Source: Gymnothorax reevesii (Eukaryota > Chordata > Actinopteri > Anguilliformes > Muraenidae). Taken from it: a stretch of 64,000 nucleotides of DNA. The position numbers and the translations under genes were made by a program. Under the pieces are notes generated by a model that saw only the letters and a program-made list of their open reading frames with translations, did no database searches and was not told where the DNA came from. The stretch spans positions 10,703,895 to 10,767,894 of the forward strand of contig CM056584.1 of assembly GCA_029721435.1 (NCBI GenBank), given 5' to 3'. Numbering within the stretch: the first letter of the stretch is position 1; the number at the start of each line of letters is the position of its first letter. Of the stretch, positions 54,801 to 64,000 are shown piece by piece.

Positions 54801-56460
54801 TGCCCCAAATTCTATCGGCCATTACATTTTCCCATCCACATTAATAGTGAGATAAAATGTCAATGTCTTTCAAAGCTCCTGAATTCCTTTAGCTCACAAA
54901 ACAGTATTTATTATCTGCATCAGTATCTTATCAGCTTGACACTCCTAACATTCTTTTTAAAATGCAGTTTTGCCAACTAACTTCCACATTTTAAGTTTGC
55001 AAATGTAAAAATAAAGCTGTCAAAAACCAGTGAAATTAATGTAATGCAGGTTAACTCTCAACCTGTTTGCAATTCAGGATTGGACAATTAATTCAATTAA
55101 TTTTCTGAGCAAATAGGCTGCCTTGTCATATAGCTTTGTGTCAAAAAGGAAGGCTACAGTATGATATTGGATAGACAACAATGAACTGAACCTTCTCGAA
55201 ATTTCATCTTGAAGTAAAACGTTATGTAGTAAATGGTGCGGAAGATGGTATTTAGATAAGGTTAGATTCTTAATTAATGGATTAGATAATTGCCATTTAT
55301 ACAATCTCATATTGTTGCCTTCCTACAACTTTTCCAGAAGCAGGACTATATAGACCGCATCAGTGATTTTGCTGCCATGAAAGTTTGACGCATGGCATGC
55401 ATTTTAAATGACTTTTTCGACAAAAGAAGCATTAGTAATTTAATTAATTAAATGTTATTGCACTGTGGCCATGAGTGTGCACTTCCCTGCAAATATAACC
55501 TATTCTTTTGAACGCTGAAAACATTTTGAAGTGCAATCTTAAAATAAATTAGGTTGCACTGCTAAAAATTGCGAAAATTGGACATGGAATTCAGGGAACG
55601 TATTGGATTTATAATTTGTTTTTTTTTTTTCCATCCGACAATATCAGTATGAAGTATTCTGTCAATGTAGCCCAGCTGTGATCTCTGTCATTTTTGAAAA
55701 TTTTCTTAATGAGTCCAGGCTTATATATTGGTCTTATATTATTCTGGAAAAACAAGAGAAAACAATGTAACCAATCAAATTAAAGATTTAGTTGGTTCCT
55801 AATTAGTGAAAACTAATTGGCACATCATGACAAATTTATTCCACAAGCAAATGGTCAAGGGTCAAACCAGTTTTATGTTATGTTGTTCTGATTAAATTCA
55901 TCTGAAGTTTTTTGAAAGACCTTGAAACAGTTGCATCCAGCAGCCTAATGTGGGGTATACTGATTTCTCTTTGTCTAATTTGATCTGTTTGAAATGTTAT
56001 ATTACTTGAAATTTCTTACAGTGTAGAAATAAACAGACTAGGGTATTTTCTTCTTCATAGCACACATGGATGTTTCTATGTAACATTTGGCGAAAGACAG
56101 TAATTAACAACTCTAAACATGAAAAACACCTAATTAAGACATTAAGAGCTTATTAAAATCCAGCGATAACAACTGTGTTTGGAACAAAAACCAGCATACA
56201 CAGGGGGTCCCCAGGTACAACGTTGAAGACCACTCTCTTATACTATTCTGTTCCTTCAATCTCTCCCTCCTGAGACACTCCTTGAATGGGGCCATTGTTG
56301 TTTAAAGATGTCCTGTGAAAACTAGTCTTTGTCATTGTTTCCCATTTTGTACTGTTTAATTATCGCTTGTGTTTTCCCCTTTCAATTAATGTTTAGATTA
56401 TTCCGCACACCTGTTGCTCCACCTACCTCGTTAGGGCCCTCATGTATATATACATATACT
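54801..56460. other. No recognisable feature
   Basis: AT-rich; no exon, transposase, reverse transcriptase or tandem structure recognised on either strand. Confidence 0.5.
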
Positions 56461-56574
56461 TATGGCTGTGTCGGAAATCGCTCACTACTCACTATATAGT
56501 GGGTTTGCCATTTTGTAGTGCTGTCCAAATTGTTTGTAAGAATTTTTATCCCCTATATATATATAATACATATC

Positions 56575-57735
56575 ATATTTATATTTTTCAAACAATGTGT
56601 GTTCTATGGGGTAATGCTATTTCTAACCAATTTAGTGTCAGCAACGGAGTTAAACAAGGCGGGGTCTTATCCCCTATATTATATAATTTGTATAACAATG
56701 TCCTGCTGAACATGCTAATGGAAACGAGGGCAGGCTGCCATATTGGTAAAACGTTTGTTGGTGCAATATCCTATGCTGACGACCTAATACTTTTGTCTCC
56801 CACTTTATCTGGTCTCTCACGACTTTTGTCAGTCAGTAATGAGTTTTCTAATATTTTCTCGGTGATATTTAATTCACAGAAAAGCAATTTTGTAATATGT
56901 CGCTTGAATAATTCATTCAGCAATGATCTTGTTGTTGATGTATTATTTCAAGGGGCCAAAATACCCGTAACCCGTAATGCCACTCATTTAGGTAATATCA
57001 TTGGTGTGAACTCTAATGATAAACGTATTAACGCTTCTATATCTGAGTTTAATCGTAGATTGAATGTAGTATTGTCTTCTTTTAAATATGCCAGTTCGGT
57101 TATTAAATACCAACTTTTTAAGACGTTTTGTATGCCGTTATATGGCAATCAACTATGGAATTACGCGAGCAAGAATGTAAGTCTTTTTGTGACAGCATGG
57201 CACAAAGCAATTCGTCGTATATTTAACCTCCCATTTAGATCTCATCGCATGTTTTCACACTTGATAGATGATAAACCTATCGAGATTCAATTACACACCC
57301 GATTCATTAAGTTTCTTTACAACTGTATTAACAGCAAAAACAGGATAGTACAACTATGTAGTAAACTTGCAGTTAATGGCAGTCGGTCTGTTCTCTGTCA
57401 AAATATCAACTTTATTATGTATAAATACAACGTATCTAGAACATTTTTTGCTAATAACTTTTGCAATAGTTTCATTGGTATTTTACTATCTAATTATACA
57501 GATTCGCACCCCACAGCAGGTTTTGCCAGAGAATTAATCCTATCAAGAGATGATGGATCGCTCGCTTTATCTCACCACGAGGTTTCTCATTTACTATTTT
57601 ATCTTTTATGTGATTAACTTTTTATTACTTTTTGTATCATATGATGTTTAATCTCATGTCATATATGTTTTTGTGATTGAGCTGTATTCTGTCTTTGCAT
57701 GTGTCAGTACTACGGTACGAATTAACTTTATAATT
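56575..57735 (+). mobile_element. Non-LTR retrotransposon, 5'-truncated
   Basis: Only the C-terminal half of the reverse transcriptase and a short 3' region remain. 5' truncation is the usual result of target-primed insertion. Clade not assigned. Confidence 0.85.
56595..57617 (+). CDS. Partial reverse transcriptase of a non-LTR element, long open frame
   Basis: About 340 residues without interruption from the element start to its stop (the open frame continues 51 codons upstream through the host repeat by chance). Visible blocks: SNGVKQGGVLSPILYNLYNN, then SYADDLILLSPTLSGLSRLL with the catalytic YADD, THLGNIIGVNSNDKR, and a thumb/C-terminal region with WHKAIRRIFNLPFRSHRM. The N-terminal RT blocks and the endonuclease are missing, so it cannot act alone. 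The open frame implies a recent insertion. It resembles the RT at 27672-28630 in block wording, but they are not close copies. Confidence 0.85.
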   Translation: MCVLWGNAISNQFSVSNGVKQGGVLSPILYNLYNNVLLNMLMETRAGCHIGKTFVGAISYADDLILLSPTLSGLSRLLSVSNEFSNIFSVIFNSQKSNFVICRLNNSFSNDLVVDVLFQGAKIPVTRNATHLGNIIGVNSNDKRINASISEFNRRLNVVLSSFKYASSVIKYQLFKTFCMPLYGNQLWNYASKNVSLFVTAWHKAIRRIFNLPFRSHRMFSHLIDDKPIEIQLHTRFIKFLYNCINSKNRIVQLCSKLAVNGSRSVLCQNINFIMYKYNVSRTFFANNFCNSFIGILLSNYTDSHPTAGFARELILSRDDGSLALSHHEVSHLLFYLLCD

Positions 57736-57870
57736 ATAGTGAACTCATTACATCCCACAATCCACCGCGAATATGTAGTGAACATCCAATGGTCACTAAT
57801 CCAGCTATATGTCCCATCATGCACTGCTCACAAACCGAAAAAGCTCCGAAAGAGCTAAACAGAGGCATGT

Positions 57871-58230
57871 TCAGAATCGCGGGTGCCCGCGGATGCTCGC
57901 GAGCGTACGATTTGCCCACCCGGGCGCTTGCGAGCGTGTGCGAACTATTGCTTGAGCTGCCTCGCCTAGCGATCCAAGATGGCGTCCAGCCTGAAAGGAG
58001 GATTGTGTCATCCAGAAATGGGCACGAAACAAAGGATCACTGTATCTTGGCACGGTTTCCTCCACATAGTTTTCAATACGGTTCGTTCCAAGGAGATTCT
58101 CGCCTCTTATCATAGCATCTTCTTCACAATTACATAATGTGTCCGCCACGGCAGCCTCACAATATTCTGTGTCCATCGGTTCAGACAATTCATTTATAAC
58201 AGCCCGAAGTATACAGTGGCTGTGTCCCAA
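57871..58230 (-). pseudogene. N-terminal fragment of a PIF/Harbinger-type transposase
   Basis: 119-residue open frame. The part NRIENYVEETVPRYSDPLFR followed by AHFWMTQSSFQ matches the conserved region just before the nuclease domain in HARBI1-like proteins. The rest of the nuclease with its catalytic residues is missing, and the frame then runs into the terminal inverted repeat. It may be a leftover first exon of the autonomous parent. Confidence 0.6.
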
Positions 58231-58282
58231 TTCAGAGGCTGCGTCCTTCGAAGGATGCAGCCGCTGAATTGGGACACAGCCA
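58217..58282. mobile_element. 66-bp near-perfect palindrome (minimal MITE)
   Basis: TGGCTGTGTCCCAATTCAG at the left and CTGAATTGGGACACAGCCA at the right are exact inverted copies; the centre is GGCTGCGTCCTTCGAAGGATGCAGCC, also self-complementary but for one position. It would fold into a single hairpin. It lies in the 5' part of the Harbinger-like exon. Confidence 0.85.
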
Positions 58283-58403
58283 GTCTCTTTCGCTGTGCGT
58301 CGCCATTTTGATTACAGACCGAGCGCTCGCCTCCGTACAGAATCAGCGCGAGCACTCACGCGAGACAGTCGCACGGGCGCCTGCGGTTCTGAACACGCCT
58401 CAG

Positions 58404-60312
58404 GTATGAGACATTCATTCAACTTCAGGCACAATTTTTTTTTTTTTATTGGAAACTGACCGCGCAGGAGACCAGTTTGTTTACACAGGATTTTTCATCA
58501 AGGCCAGTGCACGTCATGAAAAGATGAGAGATTTCAAACAGACATTTAGGTACAATTATGGACAAAAAAATAGATGATATTAAAAATTTAAGGCAAATTT
58601 TATTTTTTAAACGATAATGGTAAACACAAACACGGTGGGAAATATATTCCTTTATTATAAAAATACGTCCAAACCCTTCAGCTGAACTTGAACAGGTATG
58701 ATTAGATTTTTTGAAAGCAATGATGCTATTGACCGCTGCGACAAAACAAGCTGGGTAGTGTCTGAAAGCGTTTCTTCCCTCTGCCAATGAGCACACCAAT
58801 GAGCTCCGCACAATTATCTGGCATTAATCATTTTACTGCCATATTTTAGTAAATTTCCTAAAAATTTATCAGTGGTTGTACTAATTTGCATTGGGTCCTT
58901 CCTGACAACTTGAGTATGTTTAATGTGGGAGAAAGAGGGCTTGTGCTCAAACTTGACAATTGAAAAAGCAAAACAGCTCCACACGACTGAGGTCAATAAC
59001 ATGAAATGAATTTGATTAATTAAATTGGTAAAAAAATAAATTAATTTAAAAAAAAAAAAAAATCGAAGAATTTACCGGTAGGAAGAGGTTACTGAAAACA
59101 GTGGTGTGGAACAGCATCATTTTTTAGAGCACATTGGCTTCGAATGAATTTTGTGAGTGTCCATTTCACCAAATGTAGAGAAATGAAGCTTAGCATAAGT
59201 TCAGTCAGGAAGACTCTCTCTCGCTCACGTCAATTCCATTTATTTTCTTTTCATTCACTCTAGTAGGGGAAAGCTACTAAATGCTTATATCTCCAGACGG
59301 CAGGGAAGCACAGGATCACGTCCCGATCCCTCCTGCACAATTCAACTTCGCCCTAAGTTAAGCTGAAAGGGAGGCAGTAAGGGCTTCAAAATTTCTCTTG
59401 TCACAGCTTACCTGAAGGGGCCATGGCCTAGTGTGTGTACTCATACGTGGTAACACCCTAGTGTGTGCACTCATATGTGGTAACACCAACCTATTTCCCT
59501 TTACCCCTTCCACAGCAGTACTGAGGAAAAGCTGCTCCTACTCTGGAGAGCATTCATTAATCAACCACACTTCAACTGTTAGAAACCATTGCCTGCATTT
59601 ATTCTATTAATTACTGGTAGAATTTGTAAATAAAAAAAAAACAAATGACAGCTAACCACTCTGGTTTAACATATAATCCCTCACTTTCATTAACCTAGTC
59701 CCACCGATGAGATATTTTAACTAGCTTACCACTGTATAATTTGGCACTTTCCAATGAAACAGTAGTATAGTAGGTAACACCATCATGAACCCGGAATTTG
59801 AATTCACAAATATGCTCACTTCAGTACTTCCCAGTAAAACAAAATAGCATGTAACACTGTTATGAACCCAGAATTGGAAATTCACAAATATGCTCACTTA
59901 AGTACTAAATCAGTGGATTCAATACACCGGACCCAGTACTTTCTGCTAATCAGATGTAAACACACATTGGACAAACCGCAACCAAGTTATATGGAAATAA
60001 ACTAAATCACATTTACTAACATTGAAATCATTATTAAACAACCCATCAGTGAGTACACTCACAGCAATCTGAGGATATCCATCACAAAATGGCAGGTAAG
60101 ATCAATTAGTACAGATCAACTTCGCAGCATAAGCAAAAATACTCAACAGTGTTCAGGAACATGTTATAACAGTCAGAATGTTCCGTTAACTATAGCCTTC
60201 CACAAGCTTGTATTTGACGTGGTAGATGAGTGGTGAACATATGGAAACGAGCGCTAAGAGCAGTTCAGGCTGTTCAAGTTGATGGATGTATGTGATGCAG
60301 TATGCGTGATAC
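58404..60312. other. No gene recognised; short local repeats
   Basis: Contains a poly-T (58434-58447), a poly-A (59049-59063), a 33-bp tandem pair (near 59425-59487, CTAGTGTGTGTACTCATACGTGGTAACACC) and an 85-bp imperfect pair near 59760-59910. No exon or transposon protein. Confidence 0.5.
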
Positions 60313-60556
60313 GAGTGCAGTAAATAGTCTGCAATGTTCATTGTCCGTTGCACCCGTTATGTGTGGCAAACCCCGCAACGGTGTGAGAGTTTGCAAGCTA
60401 ACGTCGAGAGTGCAGTAAGCAGTTCGCAACATTCACATTGTCCGTTACACTCTCTTGTCAGCAAGCAGCGTTATGTCGGTAGGCTATTATATGTAATGAG
60501 TGTAGTAAGCAGTCTGCAATGTTTAAGCTACATTATCCGTAACACTCGGTGGGCAG
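60313..60556. repeat. Three-copy minisatellite, about 80-100 bp
   Basis: GAGTGCAGTAARYAGTYTGCAA...TGTCCGTTRCAC occurs at 60314, 60408 and (diverged) 60498. Confidence 0.7.
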
Positions 60557-61329
60557 TGGAGAGACTCGCTTGGCAGGTAAACAACCTCTAGCCGGCCAGT
60601 AAGAAAATGCCGGCTATAAATGCCACGCACACGCGCAACTTGTGCAGCGGCAGACCAGAGGGTTACTTCGCCGACGTTGGAGGGAGCGGGAGATCTTCCT
60701 TTCAGAATAGCAGGCTACCACGGCATGAGACGTCACTGGCAGCAGTCGCTTCAGGGAAAATAACAAAGCGGGAAAAACCGTATAACGACGAAAAGAAACA
60801 CGGGCTACGCTATACACTTTTGCCCCACTCTAACAAGTTTTACTTCGCTTCACTTCTTCACTGTGTTAGCTGGTTAGCTCCTCCACTGCAACGCGAAGCT
60901 TCACTCACACTAGCAGCCTTCTCCGCAATGTTGAACCATCCCTTTCGGAAAGTGGTCGCGAATCTTCCTCCTTCCTTTAGGCAAGATCAGACGCACTAAC
61001 CGGCACTTCAAGGCGCAACTATTACCACTGAGCAGTAAAAGTGATTGAACTACCATGTAATAACACTGGAATCAACCGACTCGTAGGACGGCGTGCACGC
61101 TCACTCCCTCTCTCCTCGTTTCGCTCTCTTCTCCCTCCCGCGAGCCCCCATTCAATCTGGTCTCGCTGCTCTCATTGGCTGATAGCTTTTTCAGGCATTC
61201 TGTTCTGAACTAGGGTAACTGACATGGGCAAATGTAGCTATGACAAGGGGTGTGGAATTAATCGGTTTAAGTGTTGAATGCTAGGCTGTCCGTCCACACA
61301 TGCTCACCCATATGACACTGCAGTCAATA
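60557..61329. other. No recognisable feature; locally GC-richer
   Basis: A 130-residue frame at 60607-60999 has no recognisable domain and no splice context. The pyrimidine-rich segment 61090-61160 followed by ATTGGCTGA resembles promoter or LTR sequence, but I cannot assign it. Confidence 0.35.
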
Positions 61330-61394
61330 GCTGTGTTCGAAATCGTCCACTCATCCACTCACTCCCTATTCCCTACATCGTGTATACGATACAG

Positions 61395-62945
61395 TGTTAT
61401 GATTCTGCCTTGTGTGTGCTGTCTTTCTGTTTATTTGTGCTTGTGTCTTACTTTCGTTTTATATTTCAGCTCTCATTTCTGCCGCCTGACGATCCACTCC
61501 CTCTCTGCCAAACTCCAGTGATGTAGCGTGACAGCCTTCAGCTTGCCTGCGTCTCGTCGTCCAATCACGTTTCCTCTTTTGGTTTCGGCTCTGGTATTTC
61601 GTTCAATGCTTCGACCTGTGTTATGGGTCTTGCGAAACTCTGAGTGAATGCGTTGTCTAATAGGATAATTACTAACTCCTGCTAACTAGCACTTATTTGA
61701 GGGTGATTTTAAATATTTCGTCACATAGTATTAATCTTAATTCACTCATTAACGACTGTGCGCGATACCAGCTTTAGTATATTATACCAAAGCTTTCCCT
61801 GTAATTTTTAAAGCTGGGCTTTACTCCATTTCTCTCGTTGTGCTTTTTACTCGTCACGTTTAGATTACCTTAATCTAAAACTGTCTAGCTTGATTGACGG
61901 TCTCCGCGTCTTGTCTTGAGTCATTATTGTTAAGCCGGTTTTCGTGTAATTGTTTATTAATCCCATGCGTTTCTGTTTCCAGTTGAAATTGCATTCCGAT
62001 TCCCTGCCTCCTCTCGTGACTATTTATGTGGCAGAGAGGGGAGGAGCTGTCAGACGGTACCTTGTGTATGACTCAGAGCTGCATGGTGAAAGGTCAGCTC
62101 CTTGTGCCTTCCGAGTATTAACTTTGTATGATTCCCGAGTCTTGTCTGCCCCTTGTTTTTTTTTTTTTTTTTTTTTTAAATTTGGCATCTCCAATCCCAC
62201 CCGAATTTGGAATGCCCAATTGGGGAACTATGTACAAAGCTTGCTCGTATGCGACCCCTTGCTGCCAACTCAGGATAGTGAAGACAGTTCACGGCTCTCC
62301 TCCGAAGCACGTGCCTGTCTGCCACTGATTCTTATACACTCGCTGGTTGAATCTTCGCAAGTTCAGAGCGAGGGCGGAGGATACCCGGACATGAACCAAG
62401 CCGGAGTCTTCCTGACGAGCGCCCGTCTGGCCAACAGGAGGCGCTGGAGCAACGAACAAAGCTGTTATCGAATACCCAAATCCGGCAGTCCCTTCCCAAT
62501 TTGTAACCCTGTAGCGCGATAGCCAATTGTGCGCTACTCTGAAAAAGCTGCCGACCCCTGCCGGTGGGTACGCCGAGGCTCGAACCCGCGACGTGGTGAT
62601 CACCTCTGCACTACAGCGTAGTGCCTTAACCGTGTGAGCCACCCGGCAGCTCGTCTGCCCCTTGTTTAAGTCTCCCAGTGTGTCCGTCAGTCTAGTTAGA
62701 TTTAGTTTTTGTTTTTCTAGTTTATCCACTCTTGGAGTGAGTATTTCTGTTTTCCCCTGCCTTTGGCAGTGTATCCACTGATCTATTCTTTATAGATCAG
62801 TGAGTGTATCTTATTTTTTCCCATTTGTTCAGTGCATGTGTACGGTGTTTTATTTCTGGCATATCTACCAATTTTCTCTTAGTGTCTTGTGTTTAATAAA
62901 CACTTCTGGATCCTGCATCTGGTGTTCTCCTGACCTCTTCTTACA
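61395..62945 (+). mobile_element. Solo LTR, second family (SL2), containing a SINE
   Basis: Runs from TGTTATGATTC to CTTCTTACA, flanked by ATACAG (61389-61394) and ATATAG (62946-62951), a 5/6-matching duplication. AATAAA near 62896 is about 50 bp from the end, as in an LTR. Without the SINE it is about 1.04 kb, similar in size and layout to SL1 but not in sequence. Confidence 0.6.
62156..62649 (-). mobile_element. tRNA-derived SINE with 15-bp target duplication
   Basis: On the minus strand it starts with a tRNA-like head: box A-like TGGCTCACACGG (62641-62630) and box B GGGTTCGAGCC (62587-62577). It then has a long body and ends in a poly-A tail (poly-T at 62156-62177 on the plus strand). CTTGTCTGCCCCTTG (62141-62155) and CTCGTCTGCCCCTTG (62650-62664) flank it, 14/15 identical. 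Transcribed by RNA polymerase III and mobilised by a partner LINE. Length 494 bp. Confidence 0.88.
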
Positions 62946-63005
62946 ATATAGTGCACTACATAGGGAATGACCAAGGGAGATTTCAGACACTACACCGGAA
63001 TTTTC

Positions 63006-63380
63006 TGAACATGATTGCGTCAGCAAATGTGAGTCCTGGCTAGTCCTGCTCTAGTGACCGACAGGTTTGGAAAAAGCTTTAATTCTGACATTCACTGTAC
63101 AGCTCAGGCTAAATGAGCCACAGGGGAAGGCACCCTGTGCTCTGGGCACACAAGACATGCGCTGGTCAGCCTCAGCTCTGTCCGTTTTGGGCATCAGCCG
63201 TTGCAGGGGATGTAGGGAGCGAGGGGTGCATGCAGAGAGGTCAGCGATAAAGACTCTCCATGTCATCCTCTCTGAGGGTTTATTCAGTTGTACACTGAAT
63301 AGGTGCTTTATAACTGATGGTGGGAAAGGGTTAATCCAGCAGAAAAACAGAGTAATCTTCTCATCACATTTAGGAGACAT
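63006..63380. other. No recognisable feature
   Basis: Overlapping frames of about 105 residues on both strands lack domains and are shadows of each other. Confidence 0.45.
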
Positions 63381-64000
63381 ATAGCGCTACCCAACAGAAA
63401 AGGTTTCATTAACATTGGATGAGGGCGCATGGAGAACTTTGACATCCCAAAATGCTAAATTTTACTTTTTCCCTAAATATAGCGCCACCCATACTCTTGC
63501 GGCCTCAACAACCCAAACTAAATTTGTATTGATTATGTAAAGGTCGTCCCATGGTATCATACTATGCCTAAAGCATCTTGGGCTTTTGTGGGCGCAGTCT
63601 GAAAATGCCCCTGATATTACTGCTCAAATAGCCAAATGTAGCGCCTGTGGCGCCCCCTATAGGACGCACCCTCGACAGCCCACAAAAACTTTCTGATTAC
63701 CTCCAGCCAACTCACAGTAGATTGACATGTGAAAAGAAATGTGGGTTGTTGACTGTGCAATGATATAACTGCATTTGAAAACAGTTAAAAAAATTTTTTT
63801 TTCAGCGCTCATTTCTCATATTGGAATCCTTGGTCCTTCTGGTTCCCTTAAAAAAGAAACCGAAGGGTATTGGCACCTAAAAATTTGCTGTTTTTCTCCT
63901 GAACCACCAAATCATCAACACAAATTTTAGGCAAATCTGAGACCATCATATATCACCCTCTGCCTGATCCTTAGAAAAATTGGCTCTTAAGCTTGTTATG
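63381..64000 (-). repeat. R1-related or similar GGCGCTATAG-type dispersed repeat
   Basis: AGCGCCACCCAT near 63481 and TGGCGCCCCCTATAGG near 63649 resemble, in reverse, the GGGGGCGCTATGG markers of R1. The similarity is short and the assignment uncertain. It runs off the window. Confidence 0.35.

Larger units (their letters stand above)
56463..57860. mobile_element. Fish MITE split by a LINE insertion
   Basis: The left part, 56463 to about 56530 (GGCTGTGTCGGAAATCGCTC ... TTTTGTAGTGCTGTCC), and the right part, about 57736-57860 (ATAGTGAACTCATTACATCC ... CATGCACTGCTCAC), have the wording of the two arms of a common fish miniature element whose flanks mention ACTATATAGTG. The LINE lies between. 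Confidence 0.55.
57863..58400. mobile_element. Harbinger-like miniature element with a transposase N-terminal exon
   Basis: Inverted termini AGGCATGTTCAGAATCGCGG (left) and AGGCGTGTTCAGAACCGCAG read from the right, flanked by CAG on both sides (57860-57862 and 58401-58403), a 3-bp duplication as in PIF/Harbinger elements although those prefer TWA. It contains the minus-strand open frame described separately and a 66-bp palindrome. Confidence 0.65.
61330..63005. mobile_element. Fish MITE split by a solo LTR
   Basis: The left part 61330-61394 (AGCTGTGTTCGAAATCGTCC ... CCCTATTCCCTACATCG) and right part 62952 to about 63005 (TGCACTACATAGGGAATGAC ... TTTCAGACACTACACC) are inverted relatives of one another, interrupted by the LTR at 61395-62945. 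Confidence 0.6.

Noticed and set aside
60607..60999. 130-residue open frame with locally high GC
   Set aside because: No recognisable domain, no splice or promoter context, and it overlaps an antisense frame; could be chance.
61950..62522. 190-residue open frame
   Set aside because: Crosses from the SL2 LTR through the SINE poly-T tract into the SINE body, so it is an accidental fusion.
62577..62649. Possible tRNA gene on the minus strand
   Set aside because: Boxes A and B are present, but it is followed by a SINE body, poly-A tail and target duplication; the cloverleaf stems are not maintained as far as I can see.
1..64000. CRISPR arrays, bacterial operons, phage or defence systems
   Set aside because: No direct-repeat/spacer structure and no prokaryotic coding density; the tandem repeats present are satellites, microsatellites or duplicated transposons.

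Overview
The window is vertebrate, almost certainly teleost fish, nuclear DNA. Spliced gene fragments have GT/AG introns (one of 97 bp), and most of the sequence is a dense nest of transposable elements of fish type: several Tc1-like DDE transposons, Ty3/Gypsy elements, non-LTR retrotransposons, hAT- and Harbinger-like miniature elements, a 5S-rRNA-derived SINE and a tRNA-derived SINE. There is no bacterial or phage gene, CRISPR array, operon or intact RNA gene. The species cannot be fixed from the sequence.

Layout. 1-3933: a decayed gmr1-like Gypsy element (minus strand) with a SCAN-like capsid region, protease, integrase, tRNA-Pro-type primer site and one LTR, inserted in an older LTR fragment. 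4482-4839: two intact exons (minus) of the acetyltransferase domain of a CREBBP/EP300-type coactivator. 4983-12690: an unclassified dispersed repeat (called R1 here) split by a long-TIR miniature element, two copies of one LTR family (SL1) and a 5S-derived SINE. 12720-18398: Tc1-like remnants and a Rex1/CR1-like LINE. 18404-22050: a chromodomain-bearing Gypsy element (plus strand) lacking gag and protease. 23190-24400: a Tc1 fragment and minor repeats.

25005-30358 holds the one apparently complete host gene, a fucolectin (F-type lectin) on the minus strand. It has three coding exons joined in compatible phases, a signal peptide, a fucose-binding motif, an acceptor one base before the ATG, and a likely TATA-driven non-coding first exon 3.2 kb upstream. 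Its 5' intron holds a dead LINE.

30771-48137 is built on an element with GGTGATTCTC termini and repeated TTACGGTAATGAA motifs, loaded with three Tc1-like elements. About 7 kb of it is duplicated head to tail (about 33564-40519 and 40525-48137). The copies differ mainly by a roughly 600-bp deletion in copy 1 that removed part of an hAT-like foldback element (complete in copy 2 with an 8-bp target duplication) and by a longer TA microsatellite in copy 2. 48421-52960: a rearranged gmr1-like fragment, then a tandem array with a period of about 170 bp that received an apparently intact Tc1 transposon and an SL1 solo LTR. 53440-64000: another dead Tc1, a non-LTR element with a long open reverse transcriptase frame, a Harbinger-like miniature element with a transposase exon and a nested 66-bp palindrome, and a three-level nest of miniature element, solo LTR and tRNA-SINE.

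The genes do not form a pathway. The window is an intergenic and intronic transposon accumulation around one lectin gene and one coactivator exon pair. Element names come from motif recognition; no database search was possible.
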